A stretch of 64,000 nt of DNA from Luscinia megarhynchos (taxonomy: Eukaryota > Chordata > Aves > Passeriformes > Turdidae), in contig JAPFBE010000032.1 of NCBI GenBank assembly GCA_034336665.1, forward strand, positions 3,286,001-3,350,000, given 5' to 3'. Positions 30,468-42,212 of this stretch are shown one piece after another; position 1 is the first letter of the stretch, and each line of letters opens with the position of its first letter. The notes beneath the pieces are model-generated. The model did no database searches and was not told the DNA's origin. It saw only the letters and a program-made list of their open reading frames with translations. Made by a program: the position numbers and the translations under genes.

Positions 30468-30990
30468 GTGCGCAGCCCTCGGCGCAGTGGGCTTCTGGTG
30501 CATAAGCAGCGCAATAACTTCCAGAGCTTGCCAACCCACTGGCTGCCGCTGGTAATGGTGACCAGGGATGCCAAGCGCAGTGGTGTCCAGTGTTGGCCCA
30601 GTTGTTCAGGGTTTCCTGAACGAAAATCGAGAGAGTGGTGAGTGGCGGCCATCAGAAACCCCAGCACAGTAACTCCTGGTGTTCGCCAACCATGGCGCGG
30701 TGACTTCTAGCGGTGCCCACCCAACTGGGGTTGCAGATGGCGGTCAGAAGCACTAGGGACCTGAGCCACAGGCCTGCCTGTGCAGAGCTGTCAACGGCGC
30801 CTGTGTTCAGCAGTTGCTCGCTATCGTAGAGGACCAGAAGACTCCGGCCACAGCGGGTCCTTATGGGTGGCGGCGAGCCAGAAGCACTGAGCGCCATGGT
30901 GCCCAGTGCTGCCAGGCCAGCTGAAGATCAGGCAGCCCAGGTGCGGACCAGTGGCCGCCACTGTGTGTGGGGCTGCTGCAGTACAGTAGT
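30468..30990 (+). repeat. GC-rich degenerate minisatellite
   Basis: Repeated variants of GCGCAGTG.CTTCT.G.GGTGCCCA.CC occur about every 60-80 bases (30475, 30510, 30570, 30660, 30690, 30870). The repeat is too diverged to give a fixed unit. It directly follows the broken LTR and makes spurious open frames. Confidence 0.45.
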
Positions 30991-32239
30991 AGCAGCGGAG
31001 GGGAGAGAGGGACAAAATTGAAAGTGCCACTGTGAGTAAAGAGAGAGGAGCAGAGGGAGCTGTCATGAAAGGTAGGCAATAAGACCGGGGCAGAAATTGC
31101 CTTAATCTATTGCTAGCTCTCCAAACCTCTCCAAGTTGTTTGTTTTTCCTCTCTAAGAGAAAAGTAAAACTAGTTTTTCTGTTTTTCTTATTTTATTATT
31201 CTTTCTGCTGAGGTCAGGGGCTGTCTTAGTTGTGCCAAAGTCTTCGGGGAGGGTGCCAGGCCAAAGAGGAGAGGAACGGCAGAACCAACCAGGTGGCACG
31301 GGGGTCCCTGGATCGTAGGCGAGGTGTTTTTGCTTTTGAGAGAAAGGTAAGGCTTTTTTCTCATTTCCTTTCTTTCTTTTCCCTTCTCTTTTTCTTTATT
31401 CTAGCTGATTGGGAGGCGGACCTAACTGGGAAGACCTATAGTTGGCTGATTGGAAGGCGGGCTTTTGTTGTGAAAATCAGTGATTAGCGGGATCTCAGAG
31501 GGGATTTCTCACTTAACAACCTTTCTAGCGCTGGCATCTCAGTCCTGAATCTCAAGGGAAGGCTACTCTGAACCCCACTTTGTCCAAACAGAAAATCCTG
31601 AATTCAGGAAAACCACTGGCTTGGGGTGTGCTTTGTTTTCCTCCTCCCTTTTGCCACCTCCTGCCTTTTTCTCTCTCTGTGAACACTAAGTTTTGCAGTA
31701 CTCTTTCCCTCAGATAATTTAACTCCTTACCATATCAAGTGTAACACTTGTTCTCCACTCAAATGTAACACGAGCAGATGCTACTTCTCTTTCAAGTTAA
31801 GAGCCTGGATACAGCAATTTCAAAATGAATAGATTACCTTTCCCTCTTTCAGTCAGAGATAAGCTACTGCCACCTGCACTTCCCCTTCCCTTCCTCTCCT
31901 GAACCACCAAACAGCCCCACTGGGATGGCACCAGTTAGTCCTGGAAACTGCTGCCTTTAGAGTTGCATGTCCTCCTCCTGTAGCCAGTGCTCAAAGCCCA
32001 GAAGTGCTCTATGAACTTTAAGTTCTAACAGCTGGGTTAGAGCCTACATGGGAGGAGAAGGTGGTTCACCAGAGCTCTTCTACTGCTGTGATAGCTCCAA
32101 GGCAAAGATTAGCTTCTGGAGCAGTGGGGTAGGGCTGTTGTTAGTTCCTACCCCTACATCCCATGATGATGTAAGGGATGAGGGATGCCATGTGTGCTAT
32201 ACACTAACAATGATCCTCAATAAATCCTTCTAATCCTCT
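30991..32239. other. Unassigned sequence
   Basis: I find no retroviral motif, gene or clear repeat. Two related 20-base runs near 31404 and 31441 (tgattgggaggcgg / tgattggaaggcgg) are a short local duplication. It could be unique host DNA. Confidence 0.35.
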
Positions 32240-33440
32240 TGTCTTGGTTTGATTTAGGTTTACAAATTTAAATATATTAAATTTCTCTTTGAGATAGGAT
32301 TTAGGAGAAAAAAGAAGGCAGGCCTAAAACTTAAAAGGGTATCAAGAATAAATTTATTAATAACACAGAGAAAATAAGAAATTCTGAATAAGATTTCCAG
32401 ATCAGTCCTTCCTCCCCCCCCACCTTCCATATTTCTTAATACACAACATCCAGACACACTTCAGTCAGCCTTTAACTTAAATAATCAAAAAAGTTCTCTT
32501 CATCTCTTTTTTCCATCAAATGTCTCTGTTCATCTTTCCATTCTCCAGAACAGAGACCCCCATTCCCTCGGGACAAAGGATCCTTTTCTCAAACACTTCA
32601 ACCCCCCCATGAACTTCTTCACAATTTATAAGAATTTTTCAGTGTAGTCCAGTCCACCCCATAGCTTACAAAATGGTTTTTTTATCCAATTTATTCACGA
32701 CGTCTCCTCAATCTCTTCCCATTTGGAAAATTTGCTCTTACTTCACTAATTTTATTATACTTTCTGCTTTATTCCTCTCATTCAAGGGAGGTCAGGAGAT
32801 CTGCAGTCTTATCTGAGCATTGGAAGGGTTAAAATTGCACACAGAAGGTACAAGAGCTGGGCCAGGCCGTGCAGGCTGTGTGAGGGAGGCTGCAACGAAA
32901 CTGCAAAGCTCAGCAAGCGAATGTGTGGGGGGGCTCACATGTAACAGAGCCCAGCTCTATTTCTCCCAAGTTGCGTGGGCAGCTGGGGGGCTTCGCCTCC
33001 CCTTGACTGCTCCAAGCCCTGACCAAGCTGTGGCCACGCTGGGGGAAAAAACTAGGATCTTAGCAAAGGTTTCTCTTTCCCCTGGCCATCAGGTCCCCTA
33101 GTTGAAAACAGGAGGGACCTCGGTGGGTCTCCCACCCTCGTCCGGCCAGGCCGCATGGGGAGGGCGGGCTGGGCCGGGCCAGGCCGGTCTGAGCCAGGCT
33201 GGCTGGCCTTACCTCCTCACAAGCTGGAAGTCAAAAGAGAGAGATTTCACTTTTACCAATGTAATTCATGGAGGCGAAGTAACTTTTAAATTGGTTTCCC
33301 AGGCTGTCAATTATTAAATCAGCTTTCCGATTGGTCCAAGCAACTCACAGAGTAAGTTCTCATAGAAAAAACCCCTGTTTGTGTGTGTCTCTGCTCCTCC
33401 ATGCCCTCCTCCTAGGTGACTTCCATGCAAAACCAGCACA
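32240..33440 (-). mobile_element. Complete 1.2-kb solo LTR with 5-bp TSD CCTCT
   Basis: On the minus strand it runs from TGTGCTGGTTTTGCATGG to AAACCAAGACA, 1,201 bp, and is flanked by CCTCT at 32235-32239 and 33441-33445. It is the intact reference for copies at 19024, 20752 and 27650. A minus-strand AATAAA lies near 32350, and the central part (33140-33200) is GC-rich. There is no internal coding sequence. Confidence 0.85.
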
Positions 33441-33445
33441 CCTCT

Positions 33446-34780
33446 CCTTCCAGCTAGTGTCTTTCTTTTTATCTTCTTTGGCTTCTAAAACCCTTGGAGA
33501 GGGAAGAATTCAGGTGTAGCTGTTAATGCATCTGTGACGAGAATTTAGTCCAGATTTGTGCAAAACCTGGCCCTGCACCTCTTGCATCTTCTGGAAGCAG
33601 CATAGGCTGTTGTAGTGGAAAAGAGAACCATGGCTTGTGCTCCTATACCTCTCAACATGGCTCTCCTGCTACAACCAGTGGCTGCAAGAGGGGTGACAGC
33701 GTGAGTGCTTCCCTACATAGAAACGTTTAGTCTTTCCTTACTAACGCTGCATGTAAATAGAGACCTTCCCATTGCTGCTTGGAACAGAGAGACCAAGATG
33801 GAGAAGGAGGAATAAAAGCCCCAAGCACAGCAGGAATGTTTGAGGGATGCTGTGAAGGCACAGATCCCTCCTGTCTCTCTGAAGGGATTTCCAGCATCTG
33901 TGTCCTCATCTTTTGACAAAACTAGACTCCACCAAACCCCTACTTGTATTGCATCAGCTGTGTCTCAAACCCCTTTGCCAGGTTCCTGCCTGTGAGCAGG
34001 AACTGGGGCTTGGGGACCCTTTGGCATAAAGAAGATGTCCAGTTATCCTAGATGTGGGGAGCACAAAGCCATGTCCCATGGAGCCCAGCAGAAATGATCA
34101 GCAGACATCAGTGCCAAAATGCCTTCCAGTGCCCACCCTGCATGAAGATGAAAAGGTTTGGTATCTTGTGGGTCTTGTGGCCCTGGCTTTCCTAAAGGTG
34201 TGCGAGGCATGAGGAGGTCCCTTGGCCGAAGTGGAGGAGGACATAGTGTCTCATGTCACCTAGGAAACACCTAGCCTCCCTTGGTGCTCCCACAGTGTCC
34301 CTGTAGCTGAGGTCAGGGCAGGTCTGGAAGTGCTATGGCCATTCCTGTTTGCCTTACTGCTCCCCGTTTACAAACACTGGCTTTTTAACATGTATTTTGT
34401 ACATGCAAATAGTGGAAGGAGCTCTGCAAAAAGTGAGATGAAGTAAGGAACAGAGTTGGTTGCCTCTAAGACCATCAGAGGAGAGGAATCATCACATTGT
34501 TCCCCCTCTAAGCCTCACCAGAGGGAAATAAATAAATTGCCCCCAAAGACAGGGTTCTGTGTAGCCTTGTGTTGCCTGCAGAAATTGGGACCTATTTTGG
34601 AGTATGTGTGTGTGTGGGAAGTAAGCAGAACTTATAGCGACATATTTTAAATAACTGTAGGCATGAACTGTGCCACAATGTCCCACCCATACTCCCTTTT
34701 CCTGTCCCCATCCCCACTGTGTCATGACCCCACAGGGAGAGACCCACAGGGGGGTCAGGGCCAGGAGGACTCTGGGGAAG
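33446..34780. other. Unassigned, possibly unique host sequence
   Basis: About 1.3 kb with balanced composition and no retroviral motif, no long open frame and no repeat I can name. Confidence 0.35.
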
Positions 34781-35430
34781 TGCTGTGCACGTGTGTGCCA
34801 GTGTGCACCGCTCTGTGCACACACACAGGTGCTGAGGTGCACATATGTGTCAGTGTGCATGGCTGCGTGCACAAGTGTATTCTAGTGTGCCCAGATGTGA
34901 GTGCACACATCCTACTTTGCACAGTGTACGCATGCTAATATGCACATCACTGTGCACATGGATGTGCTGATATGTACACGTATTGTGGCACTGCTATGTA
35001 CACGTGTGTTGAATTACACACTCAGGTGTGAGTGGGTCTGCACACAGCTCTGTGCTTGTGAGTGTGCACAAGCTCTGAAAGTGTGGGCATGGCTCTGTGT
35101 GGGACATGCGCGTGTTGATGTGTATGACACTGCATACATTGGTGTGCACAAACTAAATGTAATCAAGTCTTGTGCTTGTGGGCATGTGTGTATTACTAGG
35201 AAGTATACATAGGTGTCTGTGTAGCATATATGTGCTAGTGTGCACAAGTTAGGCGTGCACAAGTGTGTGCTGCTGGCAAGTACCACTGTGTGCAAGAGTT
35301 CTGTACAGGTGAGCAAGTCCCTCTGTGTGTGTGCACTGCCTCTGCACATGTCCCTGAATGTACACACGGGCTGAGCATGCCCAGGGACACAGTTCTAGAT
35401 ACATGGCTCTGTGCATCCCACTGCTGTCCC
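34781..35430 (+). repeat. GTGTGCACA-type degenerate minisatellite
   Basis: Units such as GTGTGCACAAGTGTG, GTGCACATATGTGTC and GTGTGCATGGCTGCGTGC recur every 20-40 bases over about 650 bp. The alternating purine-pyrimidine steps are the type that can form Z-DNA. Open frames here (34492-35546, both strands) are repeat artefacts. Confidence 0.7.
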
Positions 35431-36246
35431 ACCTCAAAAAAACCAACAACAAACAGACGTGTTTCTGTGTGTGTCTATATGTGTGTCACTACTTAGCTCA
35501 GCTGGCTGGAGTGGTCCCTGGCTCTCCGTGTACACTGTTCTCATAGGGAGAGGAATTTACCTCTGCATTTAAGATTGTCAAAAAGTTTATGTGAAGATGT
35601 GATTTCTATCAAATGTAGCAGTGTTTAAGGTTCCATTGAATCCTGGTAAGATGTGCATGCTTTACACGAGTGTCTTTGGAGGGACATTTGGTCTCTAAAT
35701 AGATTTCATAGTCATGTCCAAAGCTTTGATTTATACTGACCTTTTAAATCTAACATATCAAACAAGAGTTGTTCAAGTACACCAAGGAACAAGTGGCATT
35801 ATTAGGTGCATCCACTGCTGTTCTCTCCCACGTTCCCTAGAAACTACTGCCATCAAGATGAAATGCTAGGCCAGGTACAAAACCTCTCTGTAATTGTAAT
35901 GGTCCCTAAGCCAGTTCCCTTGTGTCAGCAATAGTTGGCAACTGCCTTAGGATGAAGCATGTAGGACAGTACTAGGGTGGAAATAGCCATGAAGGATAGA
36001 ACTGCATACTAATATGCATTTTTTCAGCAACACTTCCTGAGTCTGTGCTCTCCAGCCTCTGGTTGAGTCTCAGACACATTAATCATTTAAGTTCCTTGAT
36101 CCAATACTCAACAGGAAGCTGCTATGTAGAAAAATGCTATCTGCAATACCAATTTTGTACCTGATGTACATTGTCTTCAGTGTCTGTCCTTCAGAGAAAG
36201 ACCAACTTTTACCCCTCAGTGGAGAGGTACCTTTCAGGTACTGCTA
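35431..36246. other. Unassigned sequence
   Basis: No open frame, repeat or retroviral motif recognised. A TG-rich tail of the preceding repeat reaches 35490. Confidence 0.35.
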
Positions 36247-36783
36247 TGTGAGACTGCTGGGGGGACAGTCATCAGGACAAACTCAGGAGCTCTCTATATT
36301 CTGGTCTTGAAGTTTGCAGTTTATTGTAAAGGGCGTGGGTATACAGCGTCCTGCTGAGAGCTGCCAGCCGCAACTCAGAGCAGGACTGAGAGAGAGTGGG
36401 GGGTTAGGAATTCTCAGAGATAAGAGAAGGGAACGATGTAAGAGGTAAGAGAGAGGGGTAAGAGAGCGGTGGGAGAGGTAAGAAGTAAGAGCGGTAAGAG
36501 CAATTTTCCCATTTACAACACAATAAATCTTCTATGTTGAATATTCTAATTTCCACTAACCAATCTACTACAAGATACAAATTTTCTAATTTTTGCATGA
36601 AACCTATAGGAATTGCTATATTACCATGTTTTACAGCTTTCTTATCTCTAAACCTTATCTCTAAACCTTTCCTGTCATATATGGAGAGGATGTCTGCTTG
36701 CTTCTTTGGTATTTTAGTATTTGGCTTTGTCTAAACAAAGGAAGGAGGCCTCAAACATTCACATTGTTGCTCTCAGCCCCACA
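36247..36783 (-). mobile_element. 3' LTR of class II element D
   Basis: Minus strand from TGTGGGGCTGAGAGC to GCAGTCTCACA, about 537 bp, with AATAAA at 36325-36320. It sits downstream of the env TM remnant of element D. It does not resemble the LTR at the other end (44685-45299). Confidence 0.6.
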
Positions 36784-36833
36784 GTCGAAAACTGCTATCA
36801 TTTCTGCCTCGCTTATGGTTTCAAAATCTTTTG

Positions 36834-37253
36834 CTAAGCACTCATATTTATAAGATTTTCCTGATTCATCATTCCCAACATCTCCCCCATTTTACAGAGT
36901 TTCTTTAGCCAAGATGCAAAGCTCCAACCTTCAAACAACCTGTCTAGCCATGATGGGTCATCTGTTGTAATTTGGTCAGCTAAATCCCTTACATTTTGCA
37001 GCTGTTTGTGAATGGAAACAGAATGATTTGACAAATTCATGCAGCACAACCCCTGAAAATCTTCACAGCCATGTCCATGAGCTAGCAAAAGATAGTCAAG
37101 AGCAGCTCTATTTTGTAAAGTGGCATGTTTGACTGCCTCTTCATCTGTCAACAAATCACTGATTGCAATTGATGTGGCATTTACTTCTTTACTGAGCCAC
37201 CATCCTAACTTGTTTAACTGTCTCAGTGCGACTGAAGAACTCAGCCTGGGCAT
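36834..37253 (-). pseudogene. env: Env transmembrane subunit of element D, partial
   Basis: Reads LNKLGWWLSKEVNATSIAIS, LQNRAALDYLLLAHGHGC and C-x6-CC as CEDFQGLCC, then helix and DRLFEGWSFASWLKK. The hydrophobic anchor is missing after that point, and the whole SU and fusion peptide are missing upstream. The frame abuts RNase H with no integrase between. It closely resembles the TM of provirus C and of alpharetroviruses. Confidence 0.8.
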
Positions 37254-37610
37254 TTCCTTCTGCCATAAATCCTGGGAGGCCCAGATGGGCCCTAATGTGG
37301 GAAATAAAATAAGGATTAATTCTGTGAAATAGAATTTGATAGAGACAGGTGAGCCAAAGACACAACTTGTCGTTGTTCACATCCTTTAAAACTGATCCCT
37401 CAATTCTTTTGACAATATTAGCAACATATGCTGAGTCAGTTATCAGGTTGAAAGGTCCTGGAAAGAGCTGAAAAGCCCTTACAACCGCTGCCAATTCTAC
37501 AATCTGAGGAGAACCTTGCACTTTTTGAATAGCTTGTTCCCAGATTTTTGTTTTTTTATTCTGCTATGTAGCTACTGAATTGTGCATTTGCCCTGACCCA
37601 TCAGTGAAGA
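37225..37610 (-). pseudogene. pol: RNase H of element D
   Basis: AIAIFTDGSGQMHNSVAT ends at a stop near 37564; the frame resumes with PQIVELAAVVRAFQLFPGP, LITDSAYVANIVKRIEGS and HIRAHLGLPGF. The last motif reads GNAQAEFF where provirus C has GNRKADSL, so the fourth acid is Glu or lost. The domain then runs straight into env. Confidence 0.75.
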
Positions 37611-38990
37611 TAGCAATTGCTTCTAAAGGTTCTTCACTGATCAGAGGTTTTTCTTTGTAGCTTAATTTAGCTTTGATCATTTTGTGTGCAGGATAATGAA
37701 TGGAGCAAATGCCTGGAAAATCGAGCAAGGCATACAGCAAGTCCTCTGACTTTTGCATTGCCCACTCAAAATAAGTTTTCTTCATGGGCAAATAGATGAT
37801 TGCAAATTCACAACCTGCTATAGAAAGAAGCCTTGCTCTACCTTTGATGATGATTTGAGACATAATTTCTAAAGGTGTGAGGATTGTCTTTGGCAACCTG
37901 TAAGAAATGAAAACCCATTCAATTATTAACAGGGGATCTTTTTGAGTGGGATCCCCTTGAAAGATGAGACCACACAGTCTCAGCTCTTGTTCTAAAACTG
38001 CAAGGAAAAAGGGTTTATTCGGGATACAGTGATGTGCCTGCCTGGTCTGCAGGGCTTCTGTAATTTTTTCTAAGGACTTGCAAGCCTCAGGACTGAGAGA
38101 CCTAGGGGATCTAATGTCATTGTCCCCTTTCAAGAAATTAAAAAGTGGAGCAAGTTCATCAGCAGTAAATCCTAACACAGGCCTGACCCAGTTAATTTCA
38201 CCTAAAAGCTGTTGCAGGTCTTGTAAAGTGCGAACATCCGTTCGGACTTGTATTTTCTGAAGCACAATAGATTGTTCTGTTAGTTTGCAACCCAAATATT
38301 TCCAGGGAGCAGTCTCTTGTATTTTTGATTCAGAGATCACAAGTCCATTCTTTTTGATTTCAGCAACAACACTGCCACGAGTTTTCTCCATTTGTTTCTG
38401 TGTTGGCACTGCTATGAGTAAATCGTCCATGTAGTGAAGAACAACCAATTGTGGGAATTGCTCATGGACTGGAGATAAGGCACAGACTACAAAATATTGG
38501 CAGATGGTCAGTGAATTTTTCATTCCCTGTGGCAAAAACGAGCCAATGATACCTTTGAAGTGGTTCCTGCAGGTTTGTACTTGGAATGGAGAAAGCAAAA
38601 TGAGGTGCATCATCTGGGTGCAGTGGAATGTTAAAGAAACAGTCCTTTAAATCGATAATATCAAGCAACCAGTTTCTTGGGATCATGGAAATGTTGAGCA
38701 GGCCAGGTTGTAGAGCTCCCATGTTCTCAATTATTGCATTAATTTTTCTGAGATCGTGTAACAATCACCGGGTGCCAGAAGCTTTCTTATGGATTACAAA
38801 TACAGGTGAGTTCCAGGGACTGTTAGTGGGTGTGATATGACCTTTTTTGCAGTTGTTCAGCCACTAGGTTTCTAAGAACACTCAGCTTATTATCTGTTAG
38901 CGGCCACTGGGGTGTCCAGACAGGGATGTCGGTTTTCCAGGTTAGTTTTAAAGTGCTGAGGGTTTCAGTGACCCCTACAGAAAATCCAGT
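37564..38990 (-). CDS. pol: Reverse transcriptase of element D, YMDD intact
   Basis: The 349-residue frame from 38613 holds LPQGMKNSLTICQ (motif B), YMDD at 38422-38433, PWKYLGCKL, NWVRPVLGF and the connection domain up to RNase H. Motif A and the fingers (LLDIIDLKDCFFNIPLH, LHDLRKINAI) lie in a shifted frame at 38764-38462. One frameshift near 38600 and others before 38764 separate it from pro. The active site is unchanged, unlike provirus C. Confidence 0.85.
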
Positions 38991-39784
38991 TCAATTCTGG
39001 CTCCCCATTGAGAAAGCAAATCCCTTCCCCACACTGTGATGTGTCTCTGCACTACATAGGGGCGGATCAATGCCTTTTTCCCTTGCGGTCCTGTACTGAT
39101 TACAGATTCACTCTGCAAACACGGAGTGACACCTCCAATGCCTGTGAGAGCACCTGGGGGAGTTATTAATTTCCATTCTGTTGGCCAATAATAATAAGAG
39201 ATCACAGTGACATCTGCTCCCATATCAATCATTCCCTTAATTCTAACCCCAACCCCACCAATGGACAATTCGCAAGTTATCATTGGTCGTTGTGTACTTA
39301 TGTGTTGAACCCATAGAACTTCAGGGTTTTCATGGGCAGATGAGAAACCGCAAGGTGGCATATACTCCGTAGTCCCCATAAACAGTGCTATAGCAATTGC
39401 TATAGGGGTTTTAGGTGGTATATGCAATGGGCGATAGCAGGCATTGGCTAACACTCGTAATTCTTCATTGCAATTAACAGAGATTACACAAGGCAAAACA
39501 AGCAGTCCCAGAATATCATTCCTTTCTTTACCAATAACTAAAAAGTCTTGTCTATATTGAGAAGTCCCAGTAATCCCTGTTGGAATATAGTCATAACCAC
39601 TGTCCTTTAAAAAGGTTGTTGGCCTGGAGGTTGCCAAAGTACACCAGAACCCTGGGTGTAATAAGCCTGAGGTATTACTTGGGGTTCTGCTGGCGATGGA
39701 AGGAAGGGCTTCTGAGCTGGAATATTTACAAATTCTCCCTTGGGGGTCTCCGGTGCCATAACTTGTTTCATCACACAATGGCAT
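38975..39784 (-). CDS. pro: dUTPase-like/protease region of element D, DTG changed to DMG
   Basis: A 269-residue open frame. The N-terminal part resembles the dUTPase-like domain (DFLVIGKERNDILGLLVLP, PPKTPIAIAIALF). The protease site reads MIDMGADVTVIS (39212-39226), so Thr of DTG is Met, a change expected from ACG-to-ATG at a CpG. It then gives LTGIGGVTPCLQS and VWGRDLLSQWGARI. The flap and C-terminal motif are kept. Element E has a similar change. Confidence 0.85.
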   Translation of the reverse strand: MPLCDETSYGTGDPQGRICKYSSSEALPSIASRTPSNTSGLLHPGFWCTLATSRPTTFLKDSGYDYIPTGITGTSQYRQDFLVIGKERNDILGLLVLPCVISVNCNEELRVLANACYRPLHIPPKTPIAIAIALFMGTTEYMPPCGFSSAHENPEVLWVQHISTQRPMITCELSIGGVGVRIKGMIDMGADVTVISYYYWPTEWKLITPPGALTGIGGVTPCLQSESVISTGPQGKKALIRPYVVQRHITVWGRDLLSQWGARIELDFL

Positions 39785-39813
39785 TGCAAGCTCTTCCTGG
39801 AGTTTTTTGGACT

Positions 39814-40819
39814 TTATTTCCTGCTCATATCAGGTTTGGTTCGACACTGCCATGGAAAATGATGTCCCCTCTTGCAGGTGGAGCAGCGATCTGATGTTTG
39901 TGCCATTCTTCTAACTTCTGCGCAGTTCCTCATGATATGACCAGGTTTTTTGCAGAAATAACAAGGTCCTAAGGTTACAGCAACAGACATCACAGCCATG
40001 ATGTTACTTTGTTGTTGAGAGTTCAGGTGTAGAGCAGCAAGGATCTCAGCGAGCTTCTGGTCTCGTGCTTCTGCCTGGGCTGCCATTGCAGCTGCTTGCG
40101 TTGTTTGAGCTGTACGAGCCCTTTCAATTTTTTCTCCTACAGTTTTTCCAAGTTCAGTCGCTTGAATAGAGGCCACTTGCTGTGGACTCCCAATTTTGCT
40201 GCAGGCATCTATCATTTCTGGCACCATGGGTTTTTCTTTTTCAATGGCTTTGATAACCGTTTTACATTCTGCATTGGCATTATTTTCAATAATATTATTG
40301 GCTATATCATCACTACATTGTCTTTCTGCTGCTTGTATTACCCTGTCCACAAATGTAGTAAATGGTTCAGATAGTTCTTTTTCAAAATTCCCTGCTGGCT
40401 GAATCTGCAAAAAAGCTCTACGGGCTATTTTCGTAATGTCATCTAATGCTATTCTGGGTAGATTAAATTGATCCTCCTTTCTGTCGTCTAGATATTCACC
40501 TGTTAGTTTAGAAATGGTCATGGTACGGAGATCTGCATCAGTACTTAGTCTGTAAGTAGCTAATATTTCGGTGAGCATGCGTTTCCATTTCAATTCCTGT
40601 AGAAGATATTGTGAGTCTGTAAGAGTTATACTGGCAAGAATTTTTACAGTCATTGGGTGTGAGCGTGTGCCCTTCTAATGTACTTTTTAGCAGCTGTTTG
40701 AAATAGGGTGAACAGATGCCGCTGTTCCTTATCGCTTTTCTTAATTCTTTAATTTCATGAGATGGAATGGTAGTCCATGTCCTGGGACCACTGGGCTGTT
40801 GGCTAAATATAACTGGCAT
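39814..40819 (-). CDS. gag: Gag capsid and nucleocapsid of element D
   Basis: Capsid starts in the frame 40819-40538 (PVIFSQQPSGPRTWTTIP, CSPYFKQLLKSTLEG) and, after a shift near 40640, continues in 40653-39814 with ELKWKRMLTEILATY, the major homology region ELSEPFTTFVDRVIQAAERQ, a long Ala/Gln-rich linker and two zinc knuckles, CYFCKKPGHIMRNC and CSTCKRGHHFPWQC. Only the early shift breaks it. Confidence 0.85.
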
Positions 40820-40855
40820 TGCTAATATATCAAGGCTTTCATCTTTGCAAATTTG

Positions 40856-42211
40856 TCATCTAATTTCATGCCAATTTTTTAACTTAAAATTATCATAATA
40901 TTTCTGGGAGTTTGATTCTGGTGAGTTTTCAGGATACAGTATCCCATTTTGAAGTGGAAACATCTTTTGTATAGGAGGCAAAGAGTTAGCATTTGTATGT
41001 GTAAAATAGTTCTCTGTCTGTCCTGTACCATAAACTCCCTCCCTGTCTTGCATAATATGCTTGCCAGGTTGCGATAGCAGGGCTGAACTGGATAAGTCGG
41101 GTGGTGAGTTTGGTGAAGGCACAGCACATATAAGGTGGGCTGGGTTGCTGACTGCAGAAGGATCTCTCAGAGATGCGGCTGTGCGTGCAGTCTATAGGTC
41201 CGGCTTAGGGAGAGACGTGGAAGGATACTGCGGGAGTGGGACTTTAGGACCCAGGAAAGATGGAGGCTGCGCAAATGGTGCATGCGCAGGAAGCGTTGAT
41301 GTGTTCTGCGCATGTCCGGAGTCCGTTTTTAGTGCTGCTGGACCAAGCATGGTGTCTGGGAAGGTGGACGGCTGGTGGTCGGCTCCCAGGGGGTGCGGGG
41401 AGGGCCATGCGGTGCTGGTAAAAGTGGCTAGCTGGGCTGTATCTGGGGGGACTGGAGCTGGAGGTGGAAGCGGGGCTGGAGCGGGAGGCGATTTGGAAGT
41501 GGGAAACTGCTTTGGGGACGTCACAGGCAGGTCCGGAATCATGGTGGCGAACAGCAGCAGTGCCCCGCCAGGCGGATCAGGGGGGCTGAGGTTGCAGCGT
41601 GGCCGCTCCAGGATCGGGACCAGCAGCGATGTCTCAGCAGGTGGCACCAGCAGGGGCTGTGTAATGGTGGGCAGGCACTGGGAGTCTGGGAGCTGAGCCG
41701 AGGTGGCCGCCGTACCACACTCAGAGGCCGGTGCATTGATGTGTGCTGGTATGGGGAACAGGCCCGCTCCAGCCCACGTGCTTCCCGGTGCGTCGACAGG
41801 GGCTGTGCCCGCCGCAGCCGGTGGCGCTGGCGCTGGGCTGGCCTGCATGTCCTGGCATTTTGGGACTTTGGGCAGCACCGATGCCACTTCTGCAGCGGCA
41901 GGAGGGACCAGAGGGGCTGGGGCCCATGCAGCCTGTTGTGTTTGTAATGCGGTTGCAACAATGGTCGTTGCAGCCATTAGGGACCTGGTCACGCTCTCAG
42001 GTAGTGGGGGAGGGGCAGCAGAGCCGGAGGAAACAAGGAAGGGGGGTGGGGCCGCAGCGATGATGGAATCGGGGATGGGGAAAGCACCAATTGCAAAAGG
42101 AGGGGTGGGATCCACCGTTACCGAGGGAACAGGGGAGGAGGAAGCATCTAGGGAAGGGATAATAGCAGCGGAGACAGTGGGGGCGGGCACGGACACAGCA
42201 TGGGTGGACAC
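40856..42211 (-). pseudogene. gag: Proline-rich Gag region of element D
   Basis: The frame 42211-41192 (about 339 residues) is almost entirely Pro, Ala, Ser and Val, the variable linker between matrix and capsid in this class II group. A second frame, 41122-40856, links to capsid (NGILYPENSPESNSQKYYDN). The opposite strand also stays open here because of the GC-rich composition. No enzymatic role. It is cut at 42213 by an LTR. Confidence 0.6.
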
Positions 42212-42212
42212 G

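Noticed and set aside
34492..35546. Cys/His-rich frames on both strands
   Set aside because: Artefacts of the GTGTGCACA minisatellite.
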